Below are positions 29,483 to 30,420 of a stretch of 30,420 nucleotides of DNA, piece after piece. Location: contig JACKBT010000053.1 of the NCBI GenBank assembly GCA_020634415.1, positions 1 to 30,420 of the forward strand, in the 5' to 3' direction. A program made the position numbers and the translations under genes. Below the pieces are notes generated by a model. That model worked only from the letters and a program-made list of their open reading frames with translations. It did not search any database and had not been told where the DNA came from. Source of the stretch: Ardenticatenaceae bacterium. Lineage in GTDB: Bacteria; Chloroflexota; Anaerolineae; Promineifilales; Promineifilaceae. How positions within the stretch are numbered: the first letter of the stretch is position 1; every line of letters starts with the position of its first letter.

Positions 29483-30420
29483 TCACAGTCTCCAAAGGAA
29501 GAATATCGGGCAAAACATTAGGTTCAGGTGACCAAGGGTAACGCTTGGTCAAAGCTATTTTGGGGCGAGATGCTATACGCTCCATCCCATTAATAATCCC
29601 CAGCATACACCCCAAATAAATCATACTTTCAATGTCCCAAGACATATCTACATAAGCATAAGTGAAATGCATGACTACATAGAGAACGGCCGTCATCATA
29701 ACAGCCTTCAAGTCAGGATCAAGAAGCCTCTGAAACACTTCAAGACCCGAAATAAGCGACCACCCAATCAGCGCAATCAGCGCAAAAAACCCCCCAAACC
29801 CCACCTTCATCCAAATCCAAACAATAGAATTATGCGTGATATATTCCCAAAACGTGAAAAAACTAATATCCGGCATCTCCACAAGAATATAGAATGGTTT
29901 ACCAAACCCCACACCTGTCAATGGCACCTGATGAATTGTAAAATCAATATTTATATTCTCTAGAACACGATAAATATCAGACGATCTATCTTCCGCTGCA
30001 GCCTGGTCTGTGGCAAAAACGGACTTAATAGCCTGCGCCGGCAAACCTAGTGCCCCAGAACTATTCCAAAAAATGCCAATATAAATAACGGCCGTAACCG
30101 TCAGCACAGGCATGATTCCATAAAACAGCCGCCGATTCTCCTGAAACAAAATAATAACTAACAGCACCAAGGCAATGCCAAGTGTCAAAAAACCAGCCCG
30201 TCGCTTCATAACCATAAACGTCAGAGCCACAAAAGGAAGCATCATAGGCAAACTCAAACGTTTAGCCAGAGAAGCACGAAACAAATAACTAGTTGCCAGC
30301 AACACAAAAAACGTATTAATATGAATCGCTGCCGCATGAGCCGCAATACTATCTACAGATGACAAATCATTGTCGATGACAAAGAAATAATAGTGGTTGC
30401 CAATTAAGCCTTCTCCAAAA
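29460..30420 (-). CDS. O-antigen ligase/polymerase-like membrane protein, partial
   Basis: The gene runs off the right edge: the reading frame stays open to position 30419, and the TTG at 30365 is not a convincing start. The 320 visible residues are the C-terminal part. Hydrophobic segments include TFFVLLATSYLF, LPMMLPFVALTFMVM, FLTLGIALVLLVIILF, GIMPVLTVTAVIYIGIFW and later GGFFALIALIGWSLISG and a pair near the end. A large soluble loop after about SSGALGLPAQ contains VPLTGVGFGKPFY and EYITHNSIVWIWMKVG. The TGVGFG and HNSxxW signature is typical of the Wzy_C/O-antigen ligase family, where the His takes part in transferring the lipid-linked glycan. No start or promoter can be given. Confidence 0.85.
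   Translation of the reverse strand, partial: FGEGLIGNHYYFFVIDNDLSSVDSIAAHAAAIHINTFFVLLATSYLFRASLAKRLSLPMMLPFVALTFMVMKRRAGFLTLGIALVLLVIILFQENRRLFYGIMPVLTVTAVIYIGIFWNSSGALGLPAQAIKSVFATDQAAAEDRSSDIYRVLENINIDFTIHQVPLTGVGFGKPFYILVEMPDISFFTFWEYITHNSIVWIWMKVGFGGFFALIALIGWSLISGLEVFQRLLDPDLKAVMMTAVLYVVMHFTYAYVDMSWDIESMIYLGCMLGIINGMERIASRPKIALTKRYPWSPEPNVLPDILPLETVSAPNEVA

Larger units (their letters stand above)
611..30095. repeat. Dispersed palindrome ACGGCCGT / AACGGCCGTT (43 copies seen)
   Basis: Counted by eye, the 8-mer starts at: 611, 1181, 2440, 3003, 3802, 3942, 3990, 4077, 4612, 4792, 5787, 7027, 7654, 7822, 8425, 9329, 10240, 10597, 11070, 11218, 11421, 12452, 13500, 13564, 14140, 16248, 16486, 16562, 16987, 18745, 19612, 21169, 22104, 22736, 23766, 24129, 25521, 26116, 27569, 28712, 28780, 29686 and 30088. 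About half extend to the 10-mer AACGGCCGTT. Chance expectation at this base composition is near one. Copies occur mostly inside genes and in all three reading phases (NGR, TAV, RP). The longest gap (14140 to 16248) covers most of the restriction-modification cassette. Confidence 0.95.

Noticed and set aside
611..30095. The palindrome as the recognition site of the neighbouring restriction-modification system
   Set aside because: The motif is spread over the entire window while the cassette looks newly acquired and nearly lacks it. Recognition sites of an active type II system are usually avoided, not enriched.

Overview
The window is a bacterial chromosomal segment of moderate-to-high GC. It most likely comes from a Chloroflexota (Anaerolineae-like) genome. 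That assignment is an inference from gene content: an RHH/DUF5678-like protein paired with a retropepsin-like protease, a secreted beta-helix protein ending in a YLP-type tail, and many hairpin repeats. No rRNA or tRNA is present to confirm it. No CRISPR array, insertion sequence or prophage was found, and no gene-free stretch exceeds about 250 bp.

Layout. 1-1606 (+): a small putative membrane protein, elongation factor P and an overlapping methyltransferase, closed by a bidirectional terminator. 1713-6492 (-): a retropepsin-like protease with an RHH/DUF5678-like partner, a CotH-like/VTC-domain pair, a MazEF-type toxin-antitoxin module, a PaaI-like thioesterase, and a metallophosphoesterase broken by an internal deletion and frameshift. 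6511-13579: a large molybdopterin oxidoreductase (-), an MscS channel (+), a flavin reductase-like protein (-), a phosphoglycerate mutase-like phosphatase-superfamily protein (-) and a NarL-type two-component system (-). 13822-16165 (+): an AT-richer, probably acquired type II restriction-modification cassette. 16222-17304 (+): a luciferase-like flavin monooxygenase. 17409-30420 (-): a surface-polysaccharide locus with a secreted beta-helix protein, CDP-glucose 4,6-dehydratase, two GT4 and one GT2 glycosyltransferases, a membrane protein, a GH51-like lipoprotein, a second lipoprotein, three left-handed beta-helix acyltransferases, and an O-antigen ligase/polymerase-like protein that runs off the window.

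The most striking non-genic signal is a dispersed palindrome, core ACGGCCGT and usually AACGGCCGTT. I counted 43 copies by eye, where base composition predicts about one. Copies lie inside genes in all three phases, writing NGR, TAV or RP(F/L) into unrelated proteins, and also between genes. At many copies the local strand composition flips: G- (and T-) rich 5' of the motif and C- (and A-) rich 3' of it, whichever way the host gene runs. A second layer is a set of short hairpin elements built from 7- or 8-nt tandem units. One of them, unit CTCCAAT/ACTGGAG, sits inside two unrelated genes and gives both proteins the same GDWRLET peptide.

Functionally the window combines housekeeping genes, small stress or defence modules (toxin-antitoxin, restriction-modification, mechanosensitive channel) and a cell-surface glycan locus that probably makes, acylates, deoxygenates and trims an exported polysaccharide.
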